From the NCBI RefSeq assembly GCF_000227765.1, contig NZ_JH165159.1:743716-804966 (forward strand): a DNA stretch of 61,251 bases, in the 5' to 3' direction. The notes beneath the pieces were generated by a model. That model saw only the letters and a program-made list of their open reading frames with translations. It searched no databases and was not told the DNA's origin. Below are positions 37,216 to 49,136 of this stretch, piece after piece. Every line of letters starts with the position of its first letter. The stretch's first letter is position 1. A program made the translations under genes and the position numbers. This DNA comes from Neisseria wadsworthii 9715 (GTDB taxonomy: Bacteria; Pseudomonadota; Gammaproteobacteria; Burkholderiales; Neisseriaceae).

Positions 37216-38571
37216 TTAGTTTTTCAACGATTGCACTGGTGCCGGAATCCGCCCGCCGCGGTTGACAAACACTTCGCAAGAGCCTGATTTCACCGGCATA
37301 ATCGGCGCATAACCGAGCAGCCCGCCGAATTCCACGCTTTCGCCCACATCTTTGCCCGGCACGGGAATAATGCGCACGGCGGTGGTTTTGCTGTTGATCA
37401 TACCGATGGCCGCTTCATCGGCAATGATGCCGGAAATGGTGGCCGCACTTGTATGGCCGGGCACGGCAATCATATCCAAGCCCACCGAGCATACCGCAGT
37501 CATCGCTTCCAACTTATCCAGCGTGAGTACGCCGGACTCTGCGGCGGCAATCATGCCTTCGTCTTCCGACACGGGAATAAACGCGCCGCTCAAGCCGCCA
37601 ACTGCGGAAGAAGCCATCATGCCGCCTTTTTTCACCGCATCGTTGAGCAGCGCCAGCGCAGCGGTGGTGCCGTGAGTGCCGCACACGCTCAAACCCATGG
37701 CTTCGAGAATGCGCGCCACAGAATCGCCTACTGCCGGCGTCGGCGCGAGTGATAAATCGAGAATACCGAAAGGAATGCCCAAACGCCGTGCGGCTTCATG
37801 ACCGATTAATTCGCCCACGCGGGTGATTTTAAACGCGGTTTTTTTTACGATTTCGGCGATTTCGGTTAAATCTTTGCCTTCGCAATCGGCCAACGCAGCC
37901 TGCACCACACCGGGGCCTGACACACCTACGTTCAACATGACATCGCCTTCCCCTGCGCCGTGGAATGCACCTGCCATAAAGGGATTGTCGTCTACAGCAT
38001 TGCAAAACACTACGATTTTGGCGCAGCCGAAGCCTTCGGGCGTGATTTCGGCCGTGCGCTTGATGGTTTCGCCCATCAGCTTCACGGCATCCATATTGAT
38101 GCCCGCGCGGGTGCTACCGATATTGACCGAGCTGCACACAATATCCGTGGTTTTCATGGCTTCGGGAATCGAACGTATCAACACTTCGCCCGAAGGTGTC
38201 AGCCCTTTGGGCGCGAGCGTAGAAAAGCCGCCGATAAAAGACACGCCGATGGCCTTGGCGGCTTTATCCAGTGTTTGCGCCACGCTCACATAAGAATCCG
38301 CGCCGGTAGCCGCGGCAATTTGGGCAATCGGGGTAACGGAAATGCGCTGGTTCACAATCGGCACGCCGTATTTGGCGGATAGGTATTGCGCGGTGGCAAC
38401 CAAATCTTTGCCGACGCGGGTAATTTTGTTGTAGATATTTTGATTGAGTGTGTCGAGGTTGGGGCTGATGCAGTCGTGCAGGTCTATGCCGATGGTTAAG
38501 GTGCGCACGTCGAAATTTTGGTCGGAAACCATGCGCACGGTTTCTAAAATCTCGCTGGATTGGATACTCAT
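37216..38571 (-). CDS. PFL family protein, DUF711 (UPF0210)
   Basis: 451 residues of the UPF0210/DUF711 family, distantly like pyruvate formate-lyase in fold. Signatures seen: [53 protein letters not shown]. The glycyl-radical motif of true PFL is absent. The family is nearly always encoded next to an ACT-domain protein, as here (38587-38859), 15 bases upstream. A regulatory or amino-acid related role is likely, but the reaction is not known. Confidence 0.92.
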   Translation of the reverse strand: MSIQSSEILETVRMVSDQNFDVRTLTIGIDLHDCISPNLDTLNQNIYNKITRVGKDLVATAQYLSAKYGVPIVNQRISVTPIAQIAAATGADSYVSVAQTLDKAAKAIGVSFIGGFSTLAPKGLTPSGEVLIRSIPEAMKTTDIVCSSVNIGSTRAGINMDAVKLMGETIKRTAEITPEGFGCAKIVVFCNAVDDNPFMAGAFHGAGEGDVMLNVGVSGPGVVQAALADCEGKDLTEIAEIVKKTAFKITRVGELIGHEAARRLGIPFGILDLSLAPTPAVGDSVARILEAMGLSVCGTHGTTAALALLNDAVKKGGMMASSAVGGLSGAFIPVSEDEGMIAAAESGVLTLDKLEAMTAVCSVGLDMIAVPGHTSAATISGIIADEAAIGMINSKTTAVRIIPVPGKDVGESVEFGGLLGYAPIMPVKSGSCEVFVNRGGRIPAPVQSLKN

Positions 38572-38586
38572 GATTCAGGCAGCCTT

Positions 38587-38859
38587 TCAGATGCGGTGCA
38601 TGGCGTTGAACAAATCTTCGTTTTGCATGCGGATGTCAAGCGCGAGCTTTCGGCCTTCTTCGGTAAACAAATCCAGCATTTCCCGGCACGATTTGGGGCA
38701 TTGTTCGGTGTCGGCCAAAATAATCATGGTAAAAAAGCCACCCATCAGCTGCTGGCTGATGTTAACAATATTAATTTGGTTTTCCGCCAGCAATTTGGAT
38801 ACGTCGTAAACAATGCCGATGCGGTCTTTGCCGATCACGGTGATTACTGAATGGCTCAT
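38587..38859 (-). CDS. ACT domain-containing protein (UPF0237)
   Basis: 90 residues, almost all one ACT domain: VITVIGKDRIGIVYDVSKLL, then NIVNISQQLMGGFFTMIIL. ACT domains bind amino acids. It is paired with the PFL-like gene in an operon, a conserved arrangement. GGAAACC precedes the ATG. Confidence 0.93.
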   Translation of the reverse strand: MSHSVITVIGKDRIGIVYDVSKLLAENQINIVNISQQLMGGFFTMIILADTEQCPKSCREMLDLFTEEGRKLALDIRMQNEDLFNAMHRI

Positions 38860-38882
38860 AATGGTTTCCTGGTTGAAATGTT

Positions 38883-38920
38883 TTCAGACAGGCATCTTAT
38901 TGCTGCAATGCCTGTCTGAA
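38883..38920. repeat. Inverted DUS pair
   Basis: TTCAGACAGGCA at 38883-38894 and TGCCTGTCTGAA at 38909-38920, in the leader of the ACT-domain gene. Confidence 0.85.
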
Positions 38921-39121
38921 AATAGATAATTGATGAGTTTATTGAATAATGAATGAGGCAGATTATAACCGAATCGCAGGGGTTTATAGCCAAATAATAG
39001 TAAAATAACCGAAAAACAGTAACAGGGCAGGGCAAGGATCTTTGCACGCATGTTTGGCAGCGGCTAAATGAATATCCGAACCAAGCCCTAGTATGACGAT
39101 AAATGCCAGGAATAATGGCAA

Positions 39122-39154
39122 TGCCTGTCTGAAACAGTGGTTTTCAGACAGGCA
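39122..39154 (-). terminator. DUS-pair terminator after mltG
   Basis: TGCCTGTCTGAA (39122-39133), TTCAGACAGGCA (39143-39154). On the minus strand it follows the mltG stop by about 25 bases. A repeat fragment (AGCCCTAGTATGACGAT) lies at 39083-39099. Confidence 0.75.
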
Positions 39155-39178
39155 TTGCGTTATCTGCGCAGCAGGCGC

Positions 39179-40201
39179 CTATTTTTTCAAAATATATTGG
39201 CGCACGGCATCGTTGTGTTCGCTCAGCGAGTGGCTGAATTTACTTTTGCCTGTGCCGTCCATTTTGGAAACGAAATAAAGATAGTTGGCATTGCTCGGGT
39301 GGGCGGCGGCTTCCAGTGAAGCTTTGCCGGGCAGGGAGATGGGCGTTGGGGTGAGGCCGGCGCGGGTGTAGGTATTATAAGGTGTGTCGCGCTGGAGGTC
39401 GGACTTGCGGATGTTGCCCTTATAAGCATCGCCCATGCCGTAGATAACGCTGGGGTCGGTTTGCAGGCGCATGCCGATGTTGAGGCGGTTGACGAACACG
39501 GCGGCAACGTGGCGGCGGTCGTCTTTATGGCCGGTTTCTTTTTCCACAATGCTGGCCATTGTCAACAGCTCGTAAGGGTTTTTGTAGGGCAGGCCGCTTT
39601 GGCGCTCTTCCCAGGCGGCTTGTAGGTTTCTTTGCTGGGTTTTGTAGGCCAGTTTGTAGAGCGCCAAATCGCTGCTTTCGGCATCGACTTCATAGCTGTC
39701 GGGCGCAAACAGGCCTTCGGGATGGCTGCTCGGTGCTGCAGGGTCGATTTTTTGCAGAAGCTCAGCATCGCTCAGGTTTTTGGTGTCGTGCGCCAAATCG
39801 GGCGACTGGTTGATGACGCCGCGCATCTGGCTGAATTTCATGCCTTCGATAATGCGGATGGTAACGGTGTCGGGGCGGCCTTCTTTGAGGCGTTTGAGAA
39901 TCTGCCAGGCGGATACTTTTTGCGGCAGCTTGTAGTTGCCGGTGTGTAGCTTGTTTTGTACGCCTAAAACATAAGCGCCGGCCATCATCACGGTGCGGTT
40001 GTAGATAATGTCGTCTTCAGCCAGCTTGCGGCTTACGCCGGAAATGCCCTGGCCTTTGCCGACACGCATGCGGTAGGTTTGGCCGTTGTCTTTTTCGGCA
40101 AAGAGCAGGTAGCCGAAAGTGCCGCCGGCTGCGGCCAGAAATATGAGTGCGCCAACCAGAACGGGCTTGCCGGAATGCTTTTTAGTCTTTTGTTTTACCA
40201 T
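39179..40201 (-). CDS. mltG: Endolytic murein transglycosylase
   Basis: Cuts nascent glycan strands at the inner membrane. 340 residues. One N-terminal helix (PVLVGALIFLAAAGGTFGYL) anchors the YceG domain, with catalytic Glu in LTMASIVEKETG and the family motif NRLNIGMRLQTDPSVIYG. The C-terminal YLYFVSKMDGTGKSKFSHS is typical. The usual partner tmk is not seen in this direction. Confidence 0.95.
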   Translation of the reverse strand: MVKQKTKKHSGKPVLVGALIFLAAAGGTFGYLLFAEKDNGQTYRMRVGKGQGISGVSRKLAEDDIIYNRTVMMAGAYVLGVQNKLHTGNYKLPQKVSAWQILKRLKEGRPDTVTIRIIEGMKFSQMRGVINQSPDLAHDTKNLSDAELLQKIDPAAPSSHPEGLFAPDSYEVDAESSDLALYKLAYKTQQRNLQAAWEERQSGLPYKNPYELLTMASIVEKETGHKDDRRHVAAVFVNRLNIGMRLQTDPSVIYGMGDAYKGNIRKSDLQRDTPYNTYTRAGLTPTPISLPGKASLEAAAHPSNANYLYFVSKMDGTGKSKFSHSLSEHNDAVRQYILKK

Positions 40202-40351
40202 GAATTATTGATGTATTATGAAGGAAATCGGGCGTAAGTATAACAGGATATGCCGTACGGGGCGTGTTACAATGCGGACGGTGTTTTTTCGGGTGCGGGC
40301 GTGTATTCGGTTTCAGACAGGCATTGCTTTTATTTAAGGAGAAAGTGAACG

Positions 40352-41119
40352 ATGCAATCTCATTTTCTAATCCATAAAGGTGCAAATCTGCATTTCCGGC
40401 TCGGCGGGCAGGCCGATGCGCCGGTGATGGTGTTGCTGCATGGCGGGTTCGGCTCGATTGAAGATTTCGCCGCTTTACTGCCGCGTTTGCAGCAGCACTT
40501 CCGCGTGCTCGCCATTGATACGAGGGGGCACGGCCGCAGCACTTTCGGCCATGCCACATTGACTTATGCGCAAGCCGCCGAAGATGTGCGCCGGATTTTG
40601 CAGCATTTGGATATCCGGCAATACAGCGTGTTCGGCTTCAGCGACGGCGGCATTATTGCTTACCGCTTGGGCGCGGAAGATGAACAGGTGCAGCGCATCA
40701 GCACCATAGGTTCAGCCTGGCATAAGGACCACTTAAGCGCAACGCGCCCGATGTTTGAAGCAGTTGATGCCGAATTCGTGCGCGAGCATATGCCGGAGCA
40801 ACTGGCCGCTTATGAGGCGGAGAATCCCGAAGTGGATGTAGAAAAATGGGTTGGCAGCCTGAGAGCGATGTGGCTGGATGAAAGCGACAGCGGCTATCCC
40901 AACCAAACCGTCAGCCGCATCAAAGCGCAAGTGCTGGCTATCCGCGGCGAGGCGGATTTTCTCTATTCGCTAGCGGACTGGGCGGCGCTGAAAAACGAAT
41001 TGCCCGATGCGCATCTGATGAACATACCTTTTGCGGCGCATGAAGTCATCAAAGAGCAGCCCGATATGGTGTGGGCGGCGCTGCAGGCATTTCAAAAGCA
41101 TGAAACCATGCCTGTCTGA
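40352..41119 (+). CDS. Alpha/beta hydrolase
   Basis: 255 residues. Oxyanion motif LLHGGFGSIEDF, nucleophile elbow FGFSDGGIIAYRLG (Ser in GFSDGG), and a late Asp/His pair (RGEADFLYS, IPFAAHEVIKEQ). The substrate is unknown. AAGGAGAAAGTG precedes the ATG, with a DUS at 40312-40323. The last codons MPV and the stop TGA are supplied by a DUS (41109-41120), so the uptake sequence fixes this protein's end. Confidence 0.88.
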   Translation: MQSHFLIHKGANLHFRLGGQADAPVMVLLHGGFGSIEDFAALLPRLQQHFRVLAIDTRGHGRSTFGHATLTYAQAAEDVRRILQHLDIRQYSVFGFSDGGIIAYRLGAEDEQVQRISTIGSAWHKDHLSATRPMFEAVDAEFVREHMPEQLAAYEAENPEVDVEKWVGSLRAMWLDESDSGYPNQTVSRIKAQVLAIRGEADFLYSLADWAALKNELPDAHLMNIPFAAHEVIKEQPDMVWAALQAFQKHETMPV

Positions 41120-41138
41120 AAACATAGTGAGGCAAACA

Positions 41139-41690
41139 GTGGAGAATGATTGGCAAAACGGCTGGTTCAGCCCCGCACGGCGGGTGGATTCGCCCAATTT
41201 TTGTGCGCGTGAGGCAGGCGAGTGCGTGAATTTGGTGGTGTTGCACAATATTTCGCTGCCGCCTTTTGAGTATGGCAACGGGGCGGTGGAAAAGCTGTTT
41301 ACCAACCGCATTAATCCGGTGGAGCATCCTTTTTTCAGCATTCTGACCGAATTGCGTGTGTCCAGCCATTTTCTGATTGCCCGAAGCGGCGAAATCGTGC
41401 AGTTTGTGTCGTGTGATGATATGGCTTACCACGCGGGCGTGTCTTCGTTTCGCGGGCGCGAAAAATGCAATGCGTTTTCGATAGGCATCGAGCTGGAAGG
41501 CTGCGATTTCGAGCCGTTTGCCGAAGCACAATATGAAAGCCTGAATACACTCCTGCATGCCTTGCAGCAGGTTTATCCGATTGAAGCCGTTACCGGCCAT
41601 CAAGACATCGCGCCTGGCCGCAAATCTGACCCCGGCCATTTTTTCGATTGGGCGCGTGTGTGGCAGGCGGGTTTTCCCGTGGCGCGCTGA
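41139..41690 (+). CDS. ampD: 1,6-Anhydro-N-acetylmuramyl-L-alanine amidase
   Basis: Cytosolic zinc amidase that recycles anhydromuropeptides. 183 residues from GTG 41139, chosen because GAGG lies 6 bases upstream and because AmpD proteins begin near DWxxGW. GTG 41127 and ATG 41100 are alternatives. Zinc ligands: His in VVLHNISLPP, and the GHQDIAPGRKSDPGHFFDW cluster. Contains RVSSHFLIARSGEIVQFV. Its start lies 19 bases after the hydrolase stop, across a DUS. Confidence 0.93.
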   Translation: MENDWQNGWFSPARRVDSPNFCAREAGECVNLVVLHNISLPPFEYGNGAVEKLFTNRINPVEHPFFSILTELRVSSHFLIARSGEIVQFVSCDDMAYHAGVSSFRGREKCNAFSIGIELEGCDFEPFAEAQYESLNTLLHALQQVYPIEAVTGHQDIAPGRKSDPGHFFDWARVWQAGFPVAR

Positions 41691-41804
41691 GGGTTTTTCA
41701 GACAGGCATGGATGCCTAAGCCGTTAATTTTGGGTATAATCACGGCCAGTTTATGCCATTAAAAAATTAAATTTTAAAATCATACCAAACAGCTATTTCT
41801 AACA

Positions 41805-43136
41805 ATGAGTGATGCCATGCTGATTTTTTTAGTTTTAGGCGCCGTCGTGATTCTCGGCGTGATTGCCTACAATATGTATCAGGAAAATAAATACCGCCAG
41901 CAGGTGCGCGCCCAGTTCGGCCATTCCGACAAAGACGCGCTGCTGGAAAAACAAACCCGCTCCGTGCGCGACGGCCGCTTGCCTGGCCACCAGCCTAAAA
42001 GCGAACCTGTTAAAAAATTAAGGGAAAAAGACATTTCCGAGCTGCCCACCGAAGATATGTTCGACCAAATGGCCGCCGCTGCCGCAAAAGCCGAACAAAA
42101 GTCGCAGAAGCAAGGTTCGCGCAAAGCTGCCGCCAACCGCCAAGACGTTGAAATCGAAATGGAAGAAGACAGTTTCGGTGCAGCCTTTTCGCTTGATTTG
42201 GATGCGGAATTGGAAAAAGAAGCGAAGCAGGGCAGAGGCTTTAAGTTTAAGAAGGTAGAAGTGCCCGTGCCTTCGCAAACCAAAGTGAAAAACAAAAAAG
42301 AGCTGTTGCTTGATTTAGACGATATGGTGCATCAGCAATTGCCGTGGTTTAACCACAATTTCGATTACATGGCCTACATTTCCCTGCGCGAGCCGCAGGA
42401 ATTGCACGCCCTGCCGCGCTTTGCAGGCCGCCACCGTTTTCAGATTGCCGGCTGCACCATGGACGACCGCTGGCAGATTGCCGAGCCGATTCCCAGCGTT
42501 TATTACCAGGGCTTTGTGGTGGGCTTGCAGGCCATCAGCCGTAACGGTTTGGCCACAACCCAGGAATTGGAGCGTTTCGGCGAGCAGGTTAACCATTTTG
42601 CCGAGCAGCTTGATGCCGGTTTGCTGCTGATGGATGTGCCCAGCTTCCTAGACACTGCCCGCCCGCTGGACGAATTGTGCGAGCGTGTCGACCAAACCAT
42701 CGCTATTCACTTGGTATCGCGCGGCAGCATCAGCGGCGTGGAGTTGCGCAATGTATTGGAAAATTCAGACTTCCGTTTGGGGCATGATGGTGCTTTCCAC
42801 TTGCAGGATGATAATGGCGAGCCGCTGTTCAGCATTGTTACGGTTGATGGCAGCCCGTTTACCGCCAGCCTGCTTTCCAGCCAGGCTTATCGCGGTTTCA
42901 GCATGTTGTTCGATATTACCCGCGTGCCGGCCGGCGAGAAATATTTCAACCGTTTTATGGACATTGCCGTGAATTTTTCCGGCAGCCTCGGCTTGGATTT
43001 GGTTGACGATAATATGAACCAGCTTTCCCCCGAGTGGTTGAAAAACGTGCGCAGCTTTGTGTTGGCGCGTCAAGAAGAAATGAAAAAAGTAGGCATCGAG
43101 CCGGGCAGGGACCTCGCAGTACGCCTGTTCTCTTAA
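41805..43136 (+). CDS. zipA: Cell division protein ZipA
   Basis: Tethers FtsZ to the inner membrane. 443 residues: an N-terminal helix (MLIFLVLGAVVILGVIAYNM), a charged linker with KS/EQ-rich stretches to about 180, and a C-terminal ZipA FtsZ-binding domain (DLDDMVHQQLPWF to FARQEE), including VLENSDFRLGHDGAFHL and FDITRVPAGEKYFNRFMD. It lies directly upstream of ligA, the widely conserved zipA-ligA order. No strong ribosome site; ATG 41817 is an alternative. Confidence 0.92.
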   Translation: MSDAMLIFLVLGAVVILGVIAYNMYQENKYRQQVRAQFGHSDKDALLEKQTRSVRDGRLPGHQPKSEPVKKLREKDISELPTEDMFDQMAAAAAKAEQKSQKQGSRKAAANRQDVEIEMEEDSFGAAFSLDLDAELEKEAKQGRGFKFKKVEVPVPSQTKVKNKKELLLDLDDMVHQQLPWFNHNFDYMAYISLREPQELHALPRFAGRHRFQIAGCTMDDRWQIAEPIPSVYYQGFVVGLQAISRNGLATTQELERFGEQVNHFAEQLDAGLLLMDVPSFLDTARPLDELCERVDQTIAIHLVSRGSISGVELRNVLENSDFRLGHDGAFHLQDDNGEPLFSIVTVDGSPFTASLLSSQAYRGFSMLFDITRVPAGEKYFNRFMDIAVNFSGSLGLDLVDDNMNQLSPEWLKNVRSFVLARQEEMKKVGIEPGRDLAVRLFS

Positions 43137-43154
43137 ACTTATCCGTTATAATGG

Positions 43155-45648
<2,494 letters not shown>

Positions 45649-45659
45649 TTGAAATATGA

Positions 45660-45690
45660 TGCCTGTCTGAAAATAATGTTCAGACAGGCA
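45660..45690. terminator. DUS-pair hairpin between ligA and galU
   Basis: TGCCTGTCTGAA (45660-45671), TTCAGACAGGCA (45679-45690). Confidence 0.8.
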
Positions 45691-45712
45691 TCAAGCTATC
45701 GAAAGAAAAACT

Positions 45713-46594
45713 ATGACTTCTAAAACCATCAGAAAAGCCGTTTTCCCCGTGGCCGGCATGGGCACGCGTTTTCTGCCTGCTACTAAGGCCAACCCTAAAG
45801 AAATGCTGCCGATTGTTGACAAGCCTTTGATTCAATATGCGGTTGAAGAAGCCGTGGAAGCAGGCTGCACCGAGATTATTTTTGTAACCGGCCGCAACAA
45901 GCGCAGTATTGAAGATCATTTCGACAAAGCTTATGAGCTGGAGTCGGAACTGGCTTTGCGCAATAAAGAAAAATTGCTGGCGCATTTGAAAGACATCGTG
46001 CCGAAAGACGTGAGCTTTCTCTACACCCGCCAGCCCGAAGCGCTCGGTTTGGGGCACGCGGTTTTGTGCGCGCGCCCGGCAGTGGAGCAGGAGCCTTTCG
46101 CGGTGTTGCTGGCGGATGATTTGATTGACGCGCCGCAAGGAGCATTAAAGCAGATGGTTGATCTGTATAGCCAAACCGGCAGCAGCGTGCTCGGCGTGGA
46201 AACCGTGGATCCTTCGCAAACCGGGTCTTACGGCATTGTGGAAACCGAAGCGTTCCGGCATACGCAGCGGGTGAAAAGCATTGTGGAAAAACCCAAGCCG
46301 GAAGATGCCCCTTCAAATTTGGCCGTGGTCGGCCGCTATATTCTGAATCCGCGTATTTTCGATTTGCTGGTCAACCTGCCGCGCGGCGCAGGCAATGAAA
46401 TCCAGTTAACCGACGCCATTGCCAAACTGCTGCATGAAGAAACCGTTTTGGCACATGCATTTACAGGAACGCGCTACGATTGCGGCAGCAAGCTCGGCTA
46501 TTTGGAAGCAACCGTAGCATATGGGTTGAAGCATCCCGAAACTGGGGAAGAATTTGCCAAGCTGTTGAAGCGGTATAGCCAAGCCCAACCATAG
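45713..46594 (+). CDS. galU: UTP-glucose-1-phosphate uridylyltransferase
   Basis: Makes UDP-glucose for lipooligosaccharide and other glycans. 293 residues; nucleotidyltransferase signature [44 protein letters not shown], and [14 protein letters not shown]. The start is ATG 45713 just after the DUS pair. Confidence 0.97.
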   Translation: MTSKTIRKAVFPVAGMGTRFLPATKANPKEMLPIVDKPLIQYAVEEAVEAGCTEIIFVTGRNKRSIEDHFDKAYELESELALRNKEKLLAHLKDIVPKDVSFLYTRQPEALGLGHAVLCARPAVEQEPFAVLLADDLIDAPQGALKQMVDLYSQTGSSVLGVETVDPSQTGSYGIVETEAFRHTQRVKSIVEKPKPEDAPSNLAVVGRYILNPRIFDLLVNLPRGAGNEIQLTDAIAKLLHEETVLAHAFTGTRYDCGSKLGYLEATVAYGLKHPETGEEFAKLLKRYSQAQP

Positions 46595-46730
46595 TCGCGA
46601 GAGGCATAACCGTCACTTTGCGGTATGGCTAGATCCTGCTGTGTTTACTGCTCATGTGACCTGTCTGAAAATACAGTGTTGTAATAGAGGAACATAATTA
46701 GGCCGATTGTAACAATGAAACAAAACAACA

Positions 46731-46759
46731 TTGACTGAAGTCAAGTATTGGTACAAAAT
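46731..46759 (+). promoter_or_regulatory. Promoter of sibling sRNA copy 1
   Basis: TTGACT at 46731-46736 and CAAAAT at 46754-46759 with a 17-base spacer. Transcription would begin near 46766. Confidence 0.6.
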
Positions 46760-46765
46760 AACGCT

Positions 46766-46870
46766 CATCAGGTTCTTTAAGAGAGGAATCTGATAGTTTC
46801 TCCTCTATTTCTCCTCTATTTCTCCTTTGTAGACTTGGCGCACATTCTTGAGAATGTGTGCATTTTTTTT
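46766..46870 (+). ncRNA. Sibling sRNA copy 1 (NmsR/NgncR_162-163 type)
   Basis: About 105 nt. A 5' hairpin (ATCAG/CTGAT) is followed by a single-stranded CU-rich stretch with three CTCCT anti-Shine-Dalgarno blocks (TTTCTCC repeated), then a terminator: GCGCACATTC (46838-46847), loop TTGA, GAATGTGTGC (46852-46861), T9. This is the architecture of the neisserial sibling sRNAs, which use CU-rich loops with Hfq to silence TCA-cycle and amino-acid uptake mRNAs. As I recall, in N. meningitidis they also lie beside an AsnC/Lrp gene, as here. Assigned by structure and context, not alignment. Confidence 0.82.
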
Positions 46871-46978
46871 TACCCAATGCATCTTGCTATATTCAAATAT
46901 CGTATCAAGAAAATAGCTGTAAAAGTGATGCTTTTTTGCAAAAAAGCTCAAATCAGCAGGAAATTCATCAGATTTTTA

Positions 46979-47008
46979 TTGACGGGCTTGATGTGGAAGC
47001 AGGATAAT
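46979..47008 (+). promoter_or_regulatory. Promoter of sibling sRNA copy 2
   Basis: TTGACG at 46979-46984 and GATAAT at 47003-47008, 18-base spacer; predicted start near 47015. Confidence 0.6.
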
Positions 47009-47014
47009 ACGGCC

Positions 47015-47106
47015 CGTTAGGTAGTTGCAATGACTGCTTAATAGTTTCTCCTCTATTTCTCCTTTGTAGACTTGGCACACATTCTTGAGAATGTGTGCAT
47101 TTTTTT
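47015..47106 (+). ncRNA. Sibling sRNA copy 2 (NmsR/NgncR_162-163 type)
   Basis: About 92 nt. The 5' hairpin pairs TTAGGTAGTT with GACTGCTTAA over 10 positions. It then shares ATAGTTTCTCCTCTATTTCT and CCTTTGTAGACTTGGC with copy 1, but has two CTCCT blocks rather than three. The terminator GCACACATTC/GAATGTGTGC (47075-47084, 47089-47098) and T7 are nearly identical to copy 1. The different 5' hairpin and one fewer CTCCT repeat suggest partial specialisation. Confidence 0.82.
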
Positions 47107-47130
47107 ATCTGTAGTGTCGGCAAAAAACAA

Positions 47131-47161
47131 TGCCCGTCTGAAATAAAGCTTCAGACAGGCA
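47131..47161 (-). terminator. Terminator of the Lrp gene from a DUS pair
   Basis: TGCCCGTCTGAA (47131-47142, one mismatch) and TTCAGACAGGCA (47150-47161). It lies between sRNA copy 2 and the minus-strand regulator. Confidence 0.7.
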
Positions 47162-47179
47162 TTGTTTTTATGATATGGC

Positions 47180-47644
47180 TTAGTCAACTTGTAACAAGCT
47201 GTCTTCTTTTACTTCTTCCATTGCCATATAACTGCGGCTTTCGCTTGCCGCGGGCAATTGCAGCAGAATATTTCCCAACAAATCACGGTAAGCCGACATG
47301 TCTGGCAAGCGTACTTTAATCAGATAATCATATTCTCCCGAAATGAGATGGCATTCCATAATTTGTGGAATTTTCAGCACTTCACGGCGGAAGTCTTCAA
47401 AAATATTGCCGGATTTGGATTGCAGCTTCAATTCCACAAATACCAATAAATTCTGCCCCAAGGCCTGCGGATTGAGGCGTGCATGGTAGCCCTCAATCAC
47501 GCCTTCGCGTTCAAGGCGGCGCACGCGCTCGGTAACGGGTGTGGTAGAAAGCCCGACTTTCTCCGCAAGCTCGGTCATCGGGATGCGGGCGTTTTGTTGC
47601 AGGATGCGCAGGATTTTGCGGTCGGTTTTGTCTAAATCTTTCAT
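47180..47644 (-). CDS. Lrp family transcriptional regulator
   Basis: 154 residues, close to the true Lrp type. DKTDRKILRILQQNARIPM opens the helix-turn-helix (ELAEKVGLSTTPVTERVRRLE), and the RAM domain has ISGEYDYLIKVRLPDMSAYR. The divergent gene is dadA; Lrp regulates dad in E. coli, so control of D-amino-acid catabolism is the natural inference. Second Lrp-like gene in the window (see 3823). GAGAAAAGCAG precedes the ATG. As I recall, the N. meningitidis sRNA-linked gene NMB1650 is of this type. Confidence 0.93.
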   Translation of the reverse strand: MKDLDKTDRKILRILQQNARIPMTELAEKVGLSTTPVTERVRRLEREGVIEGYHARLNPQALGQNLLVFVELKLQSKSGNIFEDFRREVLKIPQIMECHLISGEYDYLIKVRLPDMSAYRDLLGNILLQLPAASESRSYMAMEEVKEDSLLQVD

Positions 47645-47784
47645 CTGCTTTTCTCTTTTAAAGTGCAGAAATTCTCAAGAAACATCTTTTCAAAGCTCTA
47701 AATATAGTGAAAAAAACTATTGGTTTTTGAATACACTACAATCTTTCACTAAAACAGACACGCAATCATAATGAGGAGCGGATA

Positions 47785-49038
47785 ATGAAAGTTATCGTGT
47801 TGGGAGCGGGAGTGGTGGGCATCAGTACGGCTTGGTTTCTGTGCCGAGCAGGGCATGAGGTAACGGTTATCGACCGAGCCGGAGCAGCGGCGATGGAAAC
47901 CAGTTTCGCCAATGCCGGCCAGCTTTCTTATGGCTACACCACACCGTGGGCGGCGCCCGGCATTCCCAAAAAAGCGGCCAAATGGCTGATGAAGCCGCAT
48001 TCTCCTTTGATTGTCCGCCCCGATGGCAGCCTTTTCCAGCTGAAATGGCTGAAGCATATGCTGGAAAACTGCGATACCCGGCATTATAAACTGAATAAAG
48101 AGCGCATGGTTCGTGTGTCGGAATACAGCCGTGAAATGTTTGCCCGGGTTATAGCAGAAACCGGCCTGGCTTTTGAAGGCAGAAATAAAGGAACGCTTCA
48201 GATATTCCGACAAGATAAGGAAGTGAAAGCTGCTGAAAAAGATATGGCGGTTTTGGCTGAATACGGTGTACCCTACAAACAATTAAGCGCCCGCGAATGT
48301 TTGGAATACGAACCTGCTCTGGCAGGGGCAGTCGGCAGGCTGGCAGGTGCGCTGCATCTGCCCAACGACAGCACGGGCGATTGTCATTTGTTTACCACGC
48401 GGCTGGCTGAGTTGTGCCGCGAAAACGGCGTAATATTCCGCTTTAACCATACGGTTGAGCGTTTTGATTACAACGGCAAACATGTTCAGGCGGTTTATGC
48501 AAACGGCGAGCGTTTTGAGGCTGACCATTTTGTGTGTGCACTGGGCAGTTTCAGCCGGCCTGTGTTGGCTCAGTTAGGTTTAGACTTGCCTGTTTATCCG
48601 GTGAAAGGCTATTCGCTTACTTTGCCGATTATCAATCCGCAAGGCGCGCCGGTTTCAACCGTGTTGGATGAAACTTATAAGGTTGCGATTACGCGATTTG
48701 ACGAACGCATCCGTGTAGGCGGCATGGCCGAGTTGTCAGGTTACCAGATCCAGTTGACCGAAGCGCGCCGCAAAACTTTGGAAACAGTGGTTAAAGATTT
48801 ATTCCCCGACGGCGGCGACATGGTGCAAGGAAAATTCTGGAGCGGCCTGCGCCCCATGACACCCGATAGCACTCCGATTATCGGCCGCAGCGGCTTTGAT
48901 AACCTTACTTTAAATACCGGCCATGGCACGTTGGGCTGGACGATGTCGCTTGGGTCCGGCAAAGTGGCCGCCGATATCGCCGGCGGCGTGCAGCCGGAAA
49001 TACGAACGGATGATTTGGGTTTGAACCGCTATGGTTAA
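47785..49038 (+). CDS. dadA: D-amino acid dehydrogenase, small subunit
   Basis: FAD-dependent oxidation of D-alanine and other D-amino acids to keto acids at the membrane. 417 residues, FAD motif [21 protein letters not shown], family segments [22 protein letters not shown] and [16 protein letters not shown], and the C-terminal [24 protein letters not shown] precedes the ATG. It lies divergent from an Lrp gene with a 140-base shared control region. No alanine racemase gene is linked. Confidence 0.96.
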   Translation: MKVIVLGAGVVGISTAWFLCRAGHEVTVIDRAGAAAMETSFANAGQLSYGYTTPWAAPGIPKKAAKWLMKPHSPLIVRPDGSLFQLKWLKHMLENCDTRHYKLNKERMVRVSEYSREMFARVIAETGLAFEGRNKGTLQIFRQDKEVKAAEKDMAVLAEYGVPYKQLSARECLEYEPALAGAVGRLAGALHLPNDSTGDCHLFTTRLAELCRENGVIFRFNHTVERFDYNGKHVQAVYANGERFEADHFVCALGSFSRPVLAQLGLDLPVYPVKGYSLTLPIINPQGAPVSTVLDETYKVAITRFDERIRVGGMAELSGYQIQLTEARRKTLETVVKDLFPDGGDMVQGKFWSGLRPMTPDSTPIIGRSGFDNLTLNTGHGTLGWTMSLGSGKVAADIAGGVQPEIRTDDLGLNRYG

Positions 49039-49099
49039 ACCGTTTACTCACGTAATGGTGAAGAAATATTATGGCATTAAATGGTTGAAATAATGCAAA

Positions 49100-49130
49100 T
49101 GCCTGTCTGAAAGATGGTTTCAGACAGGCA
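49100..49130. terminator. Bidirectional DUS-pair terminator
   Basis: TGCCTGTCTGAA (49100-49111), TTCAGACAGGCA (49119-49130), between convergent dadA and the DUF3482 gene. Confidence 0.75.
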
Positions 49131-49136
49131 TGATGT

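Larger units (their letters stand above)
46595..47179. other. Intergenic region carrying two sibling sRNAs
   Basis: 585 bases with no convincing protein gene; a 61-codon frame at 46835-47020 covers the sRNA terminator and is spurious. It holds a DUS variant (GACCTGTCTGAA, near 46659), two sigma70-like promoters, two related small RNAs and the DUS-pair terminator of the Lrp gene. Confidence 0.8.

Noticed and set aside
46835-47020. 61-codon ORF between the sRNAs
   Set aside because: It begins inside the sRNA terminator hairpin, has no ribosome site, and has no homology I recognise.
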